A stretch of 64,000 nucleotides of DNA, taken from the NCBI RefSeq assembly GCF_041075285.1, contig NZ_CP163512.1:3038001-3102000 (forward strand). Reading direction: 5' to 3'. Position numbers and translations under genes: made by a program. Below are positions 1 through 9,200 of the stretch, piece by piece; the stretch's first letter is position 1, and each line of letters opens with the position of its first letter. The notes under the pieces were generated by a model. The model did not search any database, was not told where the DNA came from, and was given only the letters and a program-made list of their open reading frames with translations. This DNA comes from Providencia rettgeri. Its GTDB lineage: Bacteria > Pseudomonadota > Gammaproteobacteria > Enterobacterales > Enterobacteriaceae.

Positions 1-333
1 GCTTAATTGATTCTTCAATTTTTCGGGTTGTTTGCTTGACCTTTTTAGCCTGAAAAATTAGCAGAAAAGATCAACAACTCTTAGCTTAAGAAGTAAGGCG
101 ATTTAAGTTAGTCATAAGCAATTAAATCACCTTATTCATTAGTAATAACTATCTACTCTAATCTATACAAATTTAATATTTCTTTTCTTCCCATCAAATC
201 TATTAGCCTGCTAGGAAATTACTATCAACAATAAATAAGAATTAAAAATAAACAAAATAACCATTTGAATTATAAGTCTTTGCATTAATTACAAATGAGC
301 GTTCTAAATAAAATATTATTGAAGGATTGTCCT
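1..333. other. AT-rich leader region
   Basis: No coding region, RNA gene or recognisable operator was found in this leading stretch. It is AT-rich with several short A/T runs, and probably carries the promoter of the ABC importer that follows, but I could not pick a convincing -35/-10 pair. Confidence 0.4.
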
Positions 334-2388
334 GTGAATATTCGAACATCGTCAGGGAAACGCACTGCTATGCAGTTAGAAAATGGTGATAATGAAATTG
401 TCATTCAATTCCGTAATGTCACTAAGTCTTACTCCTCAAAATTGAAAACGGAGCAAAAGCTAGCGGTAAATCACGTTAGTTTAAATGTCTATCGAGGGGA
501 GATTCTATGTTTAATGGGCACATCTGGCAGCGGAAAATCTACTCTGCTACGTCATATTAATCGATTAATTGATTCAAGCAGTGGCGAGGTTTTTATTGAA
601 GGTCAAGATATCAGCCTACTAAACCAAAAATCGTTACGTAAATTACGTTCAAAACGTATTGGCATGGTTTTTCAGCACTTTGGATTATTGCCTCATAGAA
701 CAGTGATTGAAAATGTGGCTTTTCCCCTTGAGCTAGAAGGCAAACCTGAAGCGGTTCGCCTTGCGGCTGCTCGAGAACAACTTAAAGCTGTCGGCTTAGA
801 AGGTTGGGATAATCACTACCCACATGAGCTCTCGGGTGGCATGCAACAGCGGGTGGGCTTTGCTCGCGCCCTTATCACTCAACCTGAAATTCTATTAATG
901 GATGAACCTTTTAGTGCCCTTGACCCAACGATCCGCAGAGGCTTGCAGCATCACATTTTGAAACTAGTGCGTGAAAGAGGGATTACGACATTATTTGTCA
1001 CTCACGATCCCAGTGAAGCACTACGCTTAGCCGATAGAATAGCAGTAATGCGCCATGGTGAGATAATTCAAGTCGCAAGCCCAACTGAACTTCTTGAAAA
1101 CCCAGTAGATGATGAAATTGCTGAGTTTTTTCAAGAGTACTCTTCATCTCCCGTTCGGATTGCTACTTTAGCTACTAATGCATCTGCTAGCGCCACAAAA
1201 ACTCCCCTATCTGACGTATCTAAAACGACTTTTGCTCGCTGGAAAATACTATTATTAGGCCCAGCTAGCCATGCTGAATATGGCAAGGGGGGATTATTTT
1301 GGCTAACGGCAGCAATTGAATTAGCCGCAATAAACCTAATCATACAAGGTTTGCCATCGAAAGTTGAATTATGGTTGACGGGATTCATTTTAATGATTGC
1401 TAGTCGCATATTTACATTATCCACAGTTCAGCATACTCGAAAAAAAACGCATTCAGGTTGGAAACTTCCATTATCTATGCTGTTATTTAGCCAGTTCTTG
1501 GTTATCTGGCGAGCCTTTTCCAATGACGCTGAAACACTTTTTTTTACCTTTCCAGCCAATAGACCGCTTTTCACTGAAACATCACAACTAATCGATAATA
1601 TTATTGATTGGTCACAAAGCACTTTTGAGAGTACTTTTGTCAGTATCATTGTCTTAGTCAGAACGGTTATTGAAAGTATTGAAATCACATTGAGCTGGTT
1701 GCCTTGGCCCGTCAGTGCCGCCGCATTAATTTTACTTTCATGGCGTGCCGCAGGATTAGGTCTAAGTCTATTAAGTCTCTTAGCTGTTATTTATATTGGT
1801 CTATTTGGCTTTTGGGATAGAACACTTTCCACACTCGCACTCGTTGGTTCCTCAGTTATTATTGTATTAATTCTGGGTATTCCACTCGGTATTTTAGTTG
1901 CTAAAAAATCCCTTGCTCGCAAAATATTGACCCCCTTACTTGATATTATGCAGACCTTACCAACCTTTGTGTATTTGATCCCAGCCGTCGCCTTTTTTTC
2001 AATTGGAAAAACACCAGCAGTGATCGCCACCGTTGTATTTTCTCTGGCTCCAATGATCCGTTTAACCGCTTTGGGATTACAGGAGGTTCCAAAAGAATCC
2101 GTCGAAGCTGCTATTGCACATGGTGCAAATCCCTATCAGGTATTAACCAAAGTCCAACTACCATTAGCAAAACGGTCACTCCTGCTTGGCATCAATCAAA
2201 CCATTGTCATGAGCCTTTCGATGGTGGTTGTGGCGGCTCTTATTGGTGCTGGCGGATTAGGGTATGACGTCATGGCGGCACTACGCAACATTAAAGGAGG
2301 AGAAGGTGTTCTTGCAGGTATCGCTATTGTACTTTGCGCACTCATTCCAGATCGTATCATTCAATCAAAGCTCCACAAGCAACAATAA
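334..2388 (+). CDS. Fused ATPase-permease of a glycine betaine/choline-type ABC importer (ProV-ProW fusion)
   Basis: One chain carries an ABC ATPase followed by a membrane permease. The first third has a Walker A GTSGSGKST, signature LSGGMQQR, Walker B ILLMDEP and H-loop THD, all like ProV/OpuAA. The last third, from the segment LALVGSSVIIVLILGIPLGI onward, is a ProW-like permease with an EAA-type loop (EAAIAHGANPYQVLTKVQLP). Between them is an extra stretch of about 200 residues with several hydrophobic segments. ProV and ProW are normally separate proteins. The start is taken as GTG at 334 because AAGGA lies 7 bases upstream; an in-frame ATG at 295 would add 13 residues but lacks a clear ribosome binding site. 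The binding protein follows after 25 bases, so the two form an importer operon for a quaternary amine. ProV's regulatory CBS domains are absent. The exact substrate is not shown by sequence. Confidence 0.85.
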   Translation: MNIRTSSGKRTAMQLENGDNEIVIQFRNVTKSYSSKLKTEQKLAVNHVSLNVYRGEILCLMGTSGSGKSTLLRHINRLIDSSSGEVFIEGQDISLLNQKSLRKLRSKRIGMVFQHFGLLPHRTVIENVAFPLELEGKPEAVRLAAAREQLKAVGLEGWDNHYPHELSGGMQQRVGFARALITQPEILLMDEPFSALDPTIRRGLQHHILKLVRERGITTLFVTHDPSEALRLADRIAVMRHGEIIQVASPTELLENPVDDEIAEFFQEYSSSPVRIATLATNASASATKTPLSDVSKTTFARWKILLLGPASHAEYGKGGLFWLTAAIELAAINLIIQGLPSKVELWLTGFILMIASRIFTLSTVQHTRKKTHSGWKLPLSMLLFSQFLVIWRAFSNDAETLFFTFPANRPLFTETSQLIDNIIDWSQSTFESTFVSIIVLVRTVIESIEITLSWLPWPVSAAALILLSWRAAGLGLSLLSLLAVIYIGLFGFWDRTLSTLALVGSSVIIVLILGIPLGILVAKKSLARKILTPLLDIMQTLPTFVYLIPAVAFFSIGKTPAVIATVVFSLAPMIRLTALGLQEVPKESVEAAIAHGANPYQVLTKVQLPLAKRSLLLGINQTIVMSLSMVVVAALIGAGGLGYDVMAALRNIKGGEGVLAGIAIVLCALIPDRIIQSKLHKQQ

Positions 2389-2413
2389 TAACCAACTGTC
2401 ATAAAGGTCAATT

Positions 2414-3433
2414 ATGAAAAAAACAATGTTCCAACAATTCGGTGCGGCTTTACTATTTGCCGCCCTGTCATTTCCAACACTAGCAAAAGATAAAATCGTC
2501 ATTGGTGAGCAAAATTGGACAGGAGCCATTGCAATCCAACACATTTTAGGGGAGGTCATTAAAAGCCGATTAGATGGCGATGTAACCTATCTAGCAGGCG
2601 ATCTACCTGTATTATTTGCAGCTGCTGGTAAAGACGATGGTACTGTAGATGTCCTAACTGATGTTTGGCTGCCAAACCAATCAGCAGCTTGGGAAAAATA
2701 TATCACGGGAAGTAAAACACTTGTCCCGACGAAGAATCCGTATATTGGAGAGCAAGGATTTTATATTCCAGGATATTTACAAGACAAATATAACATCCAA
2801 TCTGTCTATGATTTACAAAAACCAGAAATTGCCGAACTTTTTGCACCTTTAGGAGGCGGAAAACCCGAATTATTGGTAGGGCCGGCAGGCTGGGAATCAA
2901 CATATATCGGTGAAATTAAAGCTAAAGACTATGGTTTTGGTGATAACTTCGCTCCTATTTCTACTGAAGCATCAGTGACTTATGCAAAACTAGCTGCGGC
3001 TTATAAGGCTAAACGTGGTGTAATTTTCTATGCTTACACCCCAGATTGGATATTTGCTGCTTATGACTTACGCCGTTTAGAAGAGCCTGCTTTTGATGGT
3101 TATGCACAAGATAACAAAAAAGACGATCCTGCATACAAAGCCGATGGTTGCTGGAAATTTATTAGCCCAACGGTTGATCCCGACTGGCTAAATAAAAGCC
3201 ATATTACCTGTGCTTATCCAGATGCAAAAGTGTATGTTCTTCATGCGGCAAGTTTAGAAAAACGTTCCCCGCGTATCGCCACATTTTTGCGAAATGTAGC
3301 AATCGAACCCTCGGAGCTAAACCAACTTATTCTACAAATTGAAAAAGAAAATACTCCCCCAGCTATCGCGGCTAAAAACTGGGTTAAAAATAATTCAGCT
3401 ACCGTTGATAAATGGCTAGCAGCCAATCAATGA
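2414..3433 (+). CDS. Periplasmic glycine betaine/choline-type substrate-binding protein (OpuAC/ProX family)
   Basis: This 339-residue protein starts with a typical Sec signal peptide (charged MKK, hydrophobic core, cleavage near LAKD at about residue 25). The mature part fits the OpuAC family: it opens with KIVIGEQNWTGA, followed by an LPVLFAAAGKDDGTVDVLTDVWLP region and several Trp/Tyr residues of the kind that form the aromatic cage for a quaternary ammonium. There is no lipobox, so it should be free in the periplasm. It is the third component of the importer whose ATPase and permease are fused in the gene directly upstream. Two cysteines, in GCWKF and ITCAYP, could form a disulphide. Betaine, choline or carnitine are all possible ligands. 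Confidence 0.85.
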   Translation: MKKTMFQQFGAALLFAALSFPTLAKDKIVIGEQNWTGAIAIQHILGEVIKSRLDGDVTYLAGDLPVLFAAAGKDDGTVDVLTDVWLPNQSAAWEKYITGSKTLVPTKNPYIGEQGFYIPGYLQDKYNIQSVYDLQKPEIAELFAPLGGGKPELLVGPAGWESTYIGEIKAKDYGFGDNFAPISTEASVTYAKLAAAYKAKRGVIFYAYTPDWIFAAYDLRRLEEPAFDGYAQDNKKDDPAYKADGCWKFISPTVDPDWLNKSHITCAYPDAKVYVLHAASLEKRSPRIATFLRNVAIEPSELNQLILQIEKENTPPAIAAKNWVKNNSATVDKWLAANQ

Positions 3434-3469
3434 AAAACTATATGTATTAATGACTATGATGAGGTTACG

Positions 3470-3925
3470 ATGAGTGAAATTACATTACAACAAGCAACCT
3501 TTGGTGCTGGTTGTTTTTGGGGAGCAGAAGCTGCATTTCAAGCGCAAAATGGAGTAATAGCGAGTCGTGTAGGCTATGCTCGATCAACGGATAAAACATC
3601 CCCATGGATAGAGGCCGTGCAAGTCGATTTTGATCCTCTTCAAATCAGCTATGATGAACTTTTATCTCTTTTTTGGAAGATCCATGATCCACTTTCAGTT
3701 GATAAACAAGGTGATAATGTCGGTGAAAAATACCGTTCTGCCATTTTTACCCATTCGACGACTCAGACTAATGATGCTATAGCATCCAGAAAATTATTGG
3801 AGCAACTACAGTATCAAGGTAAAGCTGTTGTAACTGTTATCGCCACGTTAGCAGAGTTTCAATTAGCGGATGAAAAAGATCAGCATTATATACAGAAGCA
3901 TGGTGTCAGTGCTTGCTCAATTTAG
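3470..3925 (+). CDS. msrA: Short peptide methionine (S)-sulfoxide reductase (MsrA)
   Basis: MsrA reduces the S epimer of methionine sulfoxide in proteins with a nucleophilic cysteine. The hallmark GCFWG is at residues 14-18, and the later KYRSAIF stretch matches the family. The protein has only 151 residues, and the region after GYA is contracted: the usual GG...TGHAE loop is replaced by a shorter RSTDKTSPWIEAV stretch, which keeps the glutamate before AV. The only other cysteine is near the C-terminus (ACSI), a possible resolving residue. The gene starts 36 bases after the ABC binding protein with GAGG before its ATG, and may be read with that operon. A strong hairpin follows the stop. Activity is inferred from the motif only. 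Confidence 0.8.
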   Translation: MSEITLQQATFGAGCFWGAEAAFQAQNGVIASRVGYARSTDKTSPWIEAVQVDFDPLQISYDELLSLFWKIHDPLSVDKQGDNVGEKYRSAIFTHSTTQTNDAIASRKLLEQLQYQGKAVVTVIATLAEFQLADEKDQHYIQKHGVSACSI

Positions 3926-3932
3926 ACCAAAT

Positions 3933-3960
3933 ATGCAAGGTGGCAAATGCCACCTTGCAT
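3933..3960. terminator. Perfect 13-bp hairpin after msrA
   Basis: ATGCAAGGTGGCA at 3933-3945 is exactly repeated in inverse at 3948-3960, with two bases between. It lies 8 bases after the msrA stop. There is no clear U-tract on either strand, so it may be a weak terminator or an mRNA-stabilising hairpin. Confidence 0.55.
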
Positions 3961-3961
3961 A

Positions 3962-4483
3962 CAACAAAATGACTCTCGACTATACCGCCCCTGTATCCAT
4001 TGCGCGCACAACATTAGACTTAAACTGATCAACACAGCAATGCAGGCCATAGCCATACCACTGCCGATTGAACCTTGTTCAAACTGCCGCCACACAAAGA
4101 TAGAGACCGTCTGCATCCCGGCCAGCGCCAGTAGCCAAGTGAGTGAGTCACCACTTCTGCCCCTTTCCCTGTGGTGGTCGCCACGTTTTTCCCTGACACG
4201 AAAGAACGCTGTAATGTATAAGCAAAAATCGCCACACTGGCCAAAATCAATGATAATGAGGCAGCTCCAAGTAAATCAATCGGCCAATCTGCCAAGCGCT
4301 GCTCAATATCCGTGGTTAACACACTTTTTCCACGGTTAAATCGATACCATTGAGCACATATTGTTGTGAAAAAGCCTGTGATAAGTTTTGTATTGCGATC
4401 ATAGGTAAGCCAATCGGAGTCTGCCTAAAAGGAAAAATAGCCGATGGCTCACTCAATGAAGAGAGAGTCTGTTGCACCATCAT
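3962..4483 (-). pseudogene. Relic of an Fe3+/2-aminoethylphosphonate-type ABC importer (ATPase start joined to permease pieces)
   Basis: On the minus strand an ATG at 4402 (or 4483 upstream) begins MIAIQNLSQAFSQQYVLNGI, the normal beginning of an ABC ATPase, but the frame stops at 4316, before any Walker A. Just beyond, in other frames, come permease pieces. Minus-strand 4322-4115 encodes a membrane segment followed by VATTTGKG...LGYWRW, a pattern typical of two-domain Fe3+-type permeases. A shifted frame then reads LLALAGMQTVSIFVWRQFEQ and a hydrophobic tail, a typical permease C-terminus. The simplest reading is a decayed ATPase-permease operon that has lost most of both genes by internal deletion. 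The family is inferred from pattern memory; substrate specificity cannot be read from the remains. Confidence 0.6.
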
Positions 4484-5034
4484 TTTGTTATCCTCTTTGG
4501 GACTTAATCGTTAGCGATGATGCCACGATGGCAATACGTCAGATTGATGAAGATTTTGCGACTGAAAAATGACAACCTAACCAATTATCTTTTTGTTTAT
4601 TTAAATACAAAATTAACAAATATAAAACATTGAATTTGAATTAAGTCACAAATTCAACTTTATTATTTAATAATAAAATTAAAACACAAATTTATTTTTT
4701 AAATATACTCTAAAAACAACATTAATTTACCAATTAGCAACGCGTGCTATCACATAAAAGTAGCTTTGTTGAAACGCAATCAACAATCAACCATCCCATT
4801 GATGAATACTTTTTAAATGGATTCTATTTCATACCAACTGTTGCTATGCTGGCTATACCTTAAAAACAAAACCCAAAAATCAATCAATTACAGGTTAATA
4901 AAAAGTTTTATTTACCCTAGTATTTATTTTCTTTAATCCATTTATTCACATTAATTAAATTCAAATTAAAAAGATTAATTATTATTTTTTATAGGTACTC
5001 CAGTTAATTTTAATTAAAATAAGGTTCACCTAAT
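4484..5034. other. AT-rich spacer upstream of the NCS1 permease
   Basis: About 550 bases without a convincing gene. The sequence is very AT-rich with long A/T runs, and presumably holds the promoter of the permease at 5035. No operator I recognise was found. The last bases before the start, AAGGT at about 5021-5025, give a usable ribosome binding site. Confidence 0.4.
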
Positions 5035-6306
5035 ATGTCCAATCATAAAGAAAAAGATAATATTTTATTAGATTCCGAATATGAACATATTCCTGTCCCG
5101 TTGGCGCATCGTAAAAGTTTTGCCTCAGTCTCCGCTGTTTGGTACAGCTTTCCATTAGTCTTAACCAGTGCCGTTATTGGTGGTGTAGTGACCGCTATGT
5201 TAGGGTTTAAAATGGGTGTTACCGCCATTTTAGTGGGTAACTTATTGTTGTGTTTAGTGATTGGTTCTTTGAGTTATTTGGCTGGAAAAACAGGGGAAAA
5301 CTTCGCGATCTCAGCCAAAAGAACCTTTGGACAACGTGGTTATATCGCAGTCTCAGGTCTGCTTGCCACTGTTGTTATCGGCTGGTTCGCGCTGATGGTT
5401 GGTCTGACGGGGGATACCATGTTCCGCTCATTTGGGCAGGACTTATTACTGATGACAATTTTAGGGGGCGTGTTGTATGTGGGCGCAACATTTATCGGGA
5501 TCAAAGCCCTCGCCATTTTAGGGTATATTGCTGCACCAATGTATTTGATTTTAGGGTTAATCTCCGTTTACATTGCGATAAAAAGTGGCTCTTCCGATAT
5601 CCTCAATTACCAACCACTGGCGGGGGCTGGAGCGCTATCATTTGGTGTTGCGGTTACCATGATCTTCTCCACATTTACCGACTCCGGTACCATGACGGCT
5701 GACTTTACCCGCTGGGCGAAAAACGGTAAACAAGGCTTTTTTGCCGCATTTACTGCCTTCCCGATTTCCAAATTTTTTGCAGAAGTGATAGGGGCAATGA
5801 TTGTCGCAACTGGCGTGGTCATGCACCCTGAAGTGACTGGCGGTGATTTCATTACTATTTTAGCCAATTCAAGCCCTCTGCTTTCTGTCCTCGCGATTAT
5901 TTTTGTGTTTGTTAACTTGGGGGTAGGTTGTACTCATTGTTTATATAATGGTGCTGTTGGTTGGTCCCATATTACAAACGGCAAAATGAGAACCTTAACC
6001 ATTATTCTGGGTGTCATTGGAATTATTGTTGCTGTGACAGGGATTTGGAATGCATTCCAAACTTGGTTGAATTTATTGGGGTTAATTGTCCCTCCCATCG
6101 CTGCCATTATTATCATGGATCAATTAGTACTTAAGCGTAAAAATAACGAGACAAAAAATTGGCAACCTTTAGCGTTCATCTCTTGGATACTCGCCTCTGG
6201 CATTGCTTTGGTCGTTAATGCTTATGCACCTGAGCTTTCCGTCGTCGTGGCTGGGTTAGTTTCGTCCTCTATTATCTATTTGATTGGTCATCTATTTCTC
6301 AAATAA
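5035..6306 (+). CDS. NCS1-family cytosine/purine permease (CodB-like)
   Basis: A 423-residue integral membrane protein with about 12 hydrophobic segments. The N-terminal region (EYEHIPVPLAHRKS followed by a first membrane segment rich in Gly and Val) resembles the CodB branch of nucleobase:cation symporter-1 proteins, which import cytosine, purines or related bases with a cation. Lengths of about 420 are normal for CodB. No cytosine deaminase gene (codA) lies next to it, unlike the codBA operon of E. coli, so the substrate could equally be another base. It stands alone: a long AT-rich spacer precedes it and a clear terminator follows. The start ATG is preceded by AAGGT at a normal distance. 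Confidence 0.8.
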   Translation: MSNHKEKDNILLDSEYEHIPVPLAHRKSFASVSAVWYSFPLVLTSAVIGGVVTAMLGFKMGVTAILVGNLLLCLVIGSLSYLAGKTGENFAISAKRTFGQRGYIAVSGLLATVVIGWFALMVGLTGDTMFRSFGQDLLLMTILGGVLYVGATFIGIKALAILGYIAAPMYLILGLISVYIAIKSGSSDILNYQPLAGAGALSFGVAVTMIFSTFTDSGTMTADFTRWAKNGKQGFFAAFTAFPISKFFAEVIGAMIVATGVVMHPEVTGGDFITILANSSPLLSVLAIIFVFVNLGVGCTHCLYNGAVGWSHITNGKMRTLTIILGVIGIIVAVTGIWNAFQTWLNLLGLIVPPIAAIIIMDQLVLKRKNNETKNWQPLAFISWILASGIALVVNAYAPELSVVVAGLVSSSIIYLIGHLFLK

Positions 6307-6320
6307 CCTCTATCCTTTCC

Positions 6321-6350
6321 TTGAGGGAGCATTCACTCCCTCAATTTCTT
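6321..6350 (+). terminator. Rho-independent terminator after the NCS1 permease
   Basis: TTGAGGGAG (6321-6329) pairs with CTCCCTCAA (6336-6344) across a short loop, followed by TTTCTTTG. It lies 14 bases downstream of the permease stop. Confidence 0.85.
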
Positions 6351-6495
6351 TGCCATTTCAATTTCATTTCACCACTCCCTTATCAAAAACATAACTACAT
6401 AATAATGATGACTTTTTTTGATTAGACTGTTTTCATCTAACTCATCCCTAACTTTTATTTGACATTCATCACATTCTCAATTACTTTGGCGGTAC

Positions 6496-6511
6496 AGACG
6501 TCTAGATATCT
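6496..6511. promoter_or_regulatory. Tandem MetJ boxes upstream of metNIQ
   Basis: A perfect MetJ box AGACGTCT (6496-6503) is followed without a gap by AGATATCT (6504-6511), which matches at 6 of 8 positions. MetJ dimers with S-adenosylmethionine bind cooperatively to adjacent 8-base boxes of this form. The pair is 45 bases before the metN start, so it identifies the downstream importer as a member of the methionine regulon. Confidence 0.85.
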
Positions 6512-6555
6512 ATTTTTAGTTCTACGAAATAACCCATTTACCCAAGGGGATCCGC

Positions 6556-7554
6556 GTGATAACACTTAAGAATGTCAGCAAGATCTACAACCGCAATAAA
6601 AAACAGACTGTCGCGGTTGATAACATCAACCTCAATATTGCTGCTGGGGATATTTTTGGCATCATCGGCTACAGCGGTGCAGGCAAAAGTAGTCTTATTC
6701 GTTTGTTAAATCGCTTAGAAGACGCCACAAGTGGTGAAGTGATTGTTGGGAAACATAATATTACGCTCAGTGATGAAAAAGCAGTTTTGCAAATACGCCA
6801 ATCTATTGGCATGATTTTTCAGCATTTTAACTTGCTGTGGTCGCGTACCGTGCGGGAAAACATTGCATTTCCCTTGCAGATTTCAGGGTTTGACAAAAAG
6901 AAACGTCAAGCACGGGTTGAAGAGTTGATGGCATTGGTTGGACTAACGGATAAAGCGGATGAATACCCTTCTATGCTCAGTGGCGGGCAAAAGCAGCGGG
7001 TCGGCATTGCACGTGCCCTTGCCAACAACCCTGATGTATTGTTGTGTGACGAGGCAACGTCAGCATTAGACCCAAAAACTACGCAAACAATTTTGCAATT
7101 ATTGGCACGGATTAACCGCGAGCTGAATATCACTATTGTGTTGATCACTCACGAAATGCAGGTCGTCAAAAGTATTTGCAATAAAGTTGCCGTCATTGAT
7201 AAAGGCCGAATTGTTGAGGAAGGGCTAGTCAGCCAAGTGTTCCATAATCCCCAACATGCCATTACACGGCAATTTTTATCACAAAGTGAAATTGCGACAG
7301 ATACCCAAGAAGACTTAAAAACCCTATTAGCCGATGGCCCAATTATTCGCGTCGTTTTAGATGAAGAAAAACAAAGTCACTATTTACTGTATGACTTAAT
7401 TTCTCAATTTAATGAGCCCATTAAACTGGTTAAAGGGGCATTTAATCAAGGCGCAGGCTTCTTATATCTTCAATTTTTGCCTGAAACTAAAAAATTAACG
7501 GATGCCGTTGAGTATCTTAAAAATAAAAGAAATATTGTTGTTGAGGTGATTTAG
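6556..7554 (+). CDS. metN: Methionine ABC importer ATPase MetN
   Basis: MetN drives uptake of methionine (both D and L forms) with MetI and MetQ. The 332-residue protein has Walker A GYSGAGKSS at 38-46, a Q-loop in IFQHFNLL, signature LSGGQ at 141-145, Walker B VLLCDEA at 161-167 and an H-loop in THEMQVV. The last 75 or so residues form the NIL regulatory domain that senses methionine and inhibits transport. The start is GTG at 6556, with AAGGGGA five bases upstream. metI begins 2 bases after its stop. Tandem MetJ boxes upstream support a methionine role rather than a generic NlpA system. A second met importer may exist elsewhere in the genome. Confidence 0.92.
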   Translation: MITLKNVSKIYNRNKKQTVAVDNINLNIAAGDIFGIIGYSGAGKSSLIRLLNRLEDATSGEVIVGKHNITLSDEKAVLQIRQSIGMIFQHFNLLWSRTVRENIAFPLQISGFDKKKRQARVEELMALVGLTDKADEYPSMLSGGQKQRVGIARALANNPDVLLCDEATSALDPKTTQTILQLLARINRELNITIVLITHEMQVVKSICNKVAVIDKGRIVEEGLVSQVFHNPQHAITRQFLSQSEIATDTQEDLKTLLADGPIIRVVLDEEKQSHYLLYDLISQFNEPIKLVKGAFNQGAGFLYLQFLPETKKLTDAVEYLKNKRNIVVEVI

Positions 7555-7556
7555 TC

Positions 7557-8243
7557 GTGGATGAAATACAGCGTTGGGTCAATGGCTATTTACCCTATTT
7601 AAAATTACATGTTTTAGGTATTGAAACCCTCAATACCTTATACATGACATTGGTCTCTGGTGCGTTATCTGGCATTTTCGGGATCATAGTTGGCACTTTT
7701 TTATTTTTAACCGCGCAAGATGGGAAAAAAGAGAATATTACGATTTACCGTACGCTTTCCTTTATTGTGAATATATTTCGCGCCGTACCATTTATTATTT
7801 TAATTATTTTATTGTTTCCAGTAACCAAATGGATCGTCGGTACTATCTTAGGGGTTAACGCTGCGCTTCCTGCCTTGGTTATTTCAGCGAGCGCTTTCTA
7901 TGCACGGTTAGTGGAAATTGCCTTACGTGAAGTCGATAAAGGGGTTATCGAAGCCAGCCAATCCATGGGAGCCAAACTGCATACGTTAATTTTTAACGTG
8001 TTGATACCCGAATCTTCACCAGCCTTAATTTCGGGTTTAACGGTCACACTGATTTCGTTAGTAGGCGGTACCGCAGTTGCGGGAGCAATTGGTGCCGGTG
8101 GGTTAGGAAATCTAGCCTATTTAGAAGGCTTCCAACGTAGTCATATGGACGTCGTTTGGGTCGCTACTTTAGTGATTTTAGCCATTGTCTTATGTATTCA
8201 AGTAATAGGAGACACCCTAGTTCGGTGGATTGATAAACGTTAA
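7557..8243 (+). CDS. metI: Methionine ABC importer permease MetI
   Basis: This 228-residue membrane protein has five or six hydrophobic segments and the conserved cytoplasmic EAA loop (EASQSMGAKLHTLIFNVLIPES), which contacts MetN. The sequence GGTAVAGAIGAGGLGNLAYL near the C-terminus is typical of MetI. Its start is GTG at 7557, two bases after the metN stop, with GAGGTGA inside the metN end serving as ribosome binding site, so the two are translationally linked. The length agrees with the usual 217-230 residues of the family. Confidence 0.92.
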   Translation: MDEIQRWVNGYLPYLKLHVLGIETLNTLYMTLVSGALSGIFGIIVGTFLFLTAQDGKKENITIYRTLSFIVNIFRAVPFIILIILLFPVTKWIVGTILGVNAALPALVISASAFYARLVEIALREVDKGVIEASQSMGAKLHTLIFNVLIPESSPALISGLTVTLISLVGGTAVAGAIGAGGLGNLAYLEGFQRSHMDVVWVATLVILAIVLCIQVIGDTLVRWIDKR

Positions 8244-8307
8244 TAACATGAACCTAACCCCACAAATTATTAATTTTATCTAAACACAGCTAATTAGGAA
8301 TAACAGC

Positions 8308-9132
8308 ATGAAATTATCATTATTCACCCGTTTTGGGGCATTATTAATTACCAGTTTAGCACTAACTGCCTGCCAACCAGATCAACAGGAAAAAAGTAAT
8401 AAATTAACGATTGGAGCATCATCGACACCTCATGCGGAAATATTAGAGTTTGTAAAACCCCAATTAGAGAAAGAAGGCATTAATTTAGATATTCGTGTTT
8501 TTAATGATTACATTATTCCAAATCAAGCATTGGCGGACAAAGAATTAGATGCAAACTTTTTCCAACACGTGCCCTATTTAAATAAAACATTAGCCGACCA
8601 CCCCGATTGGCAATTAGTGTCTGTTGGCGCAGTGCATATGCACCCGTACCGTTTTTTCTCACAAAAGTATAAGAGCCTGCAAGATTTACCTAATGGAGCA
8701 AAAGTGCTGAGTAGTAACAATATTTCCCAACACGGACATATTTTAAAACTGTACCAAGACGAAGGCTTAATTAAAATACGCAGCGATATTGACCCTGATG
8801 ATGCAACTATTGATGATATCGTAGAAAATCCACGCAATTTGCAGTTTTTATTTACCTATGATGCACCGCTAATGCCGCAAATTTATAAAAATGGCGAAGC
8901 TGATGTTGCCTCTATTGATAGCCATTTTGCCGTTAATGCCGGTTTAGATTTAACGAAAGACGTCATTTACAGTGAACCAGCTGCTAACAGTAAATTTGCT
9001 AATGTGGTGGTAACACGGGTAGAGAACCAACATGATCCACGCATTGCCAAACTGATGAGCGCATTGAAAAGTGATGAAACAAAGAAATTTATTTTAGACA
9101 ATTACAAAGGGGAAGCCGTACCGGTTCCTTAA
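8308..9132 (+). CDS. metQ: Methionine-binding lipoprotein MetQ
   Basis: MetQ is the substrate-binding component of the importer, anchored to the inner membrane by a lipid. The signal peptide ends in the lipobox LTAC with the modified cysteine at residue 22. The mature protein reads KLTIGASSTPHAEI at its start and carries DANFFQHVPYL and FTYDAPLMPQIY, all typical of the NlpA/MetQ family; the 274-residue length is also typical. It lies 64 bases after metI with AGGA before the ATG, so it belongs to the same operon, and a long hairpin terminator follows. Confidence 0.92.
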   Translation: MKLSLFTRFGALLITSLALTACQPDQQEKSNKLTIGASSTPHAEILEFVKPQLEKEGINLDIRVFNDYIIPNQALADKELDANFFQHVPYLNKTLADHPDWQLVSVGAVHMHPYRFFSQKYKSLQDLPNGAKVLSSNNISQHGHILKLYQDEGLIKIRSDIDPDDATIDDIVENPRNLQFLFTYDAPLMPQIYKNGEADVASIDSHFAVNAGLDLTKDVIYSEPAANSKFANVVVTRVENQHDPRIAKLMSALKSDETKKFILDNYKGEAVPVP

Positions 9133-9152
9133 GCTTGCCACTCATCATGAGG

Positions 9153-9194
9153 TTAAAAGGTGTTGAATAAATAATCCCATTCAACACCTTTTAA
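9153..9194. terminator. Bidirectional terminator between metQ and pgtA
   Basis: TTAAAAGGTGTTGAAT (9153-9168) is the exact inverse of ATTCAACACCTTTTAA (9179-9194). The A-rich and T-rich arms make it usable on both strands, which suits the convergent metQ and pgtA genes. Confidence 0.85.
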
Positions 9195-9200
9195 TTATGG

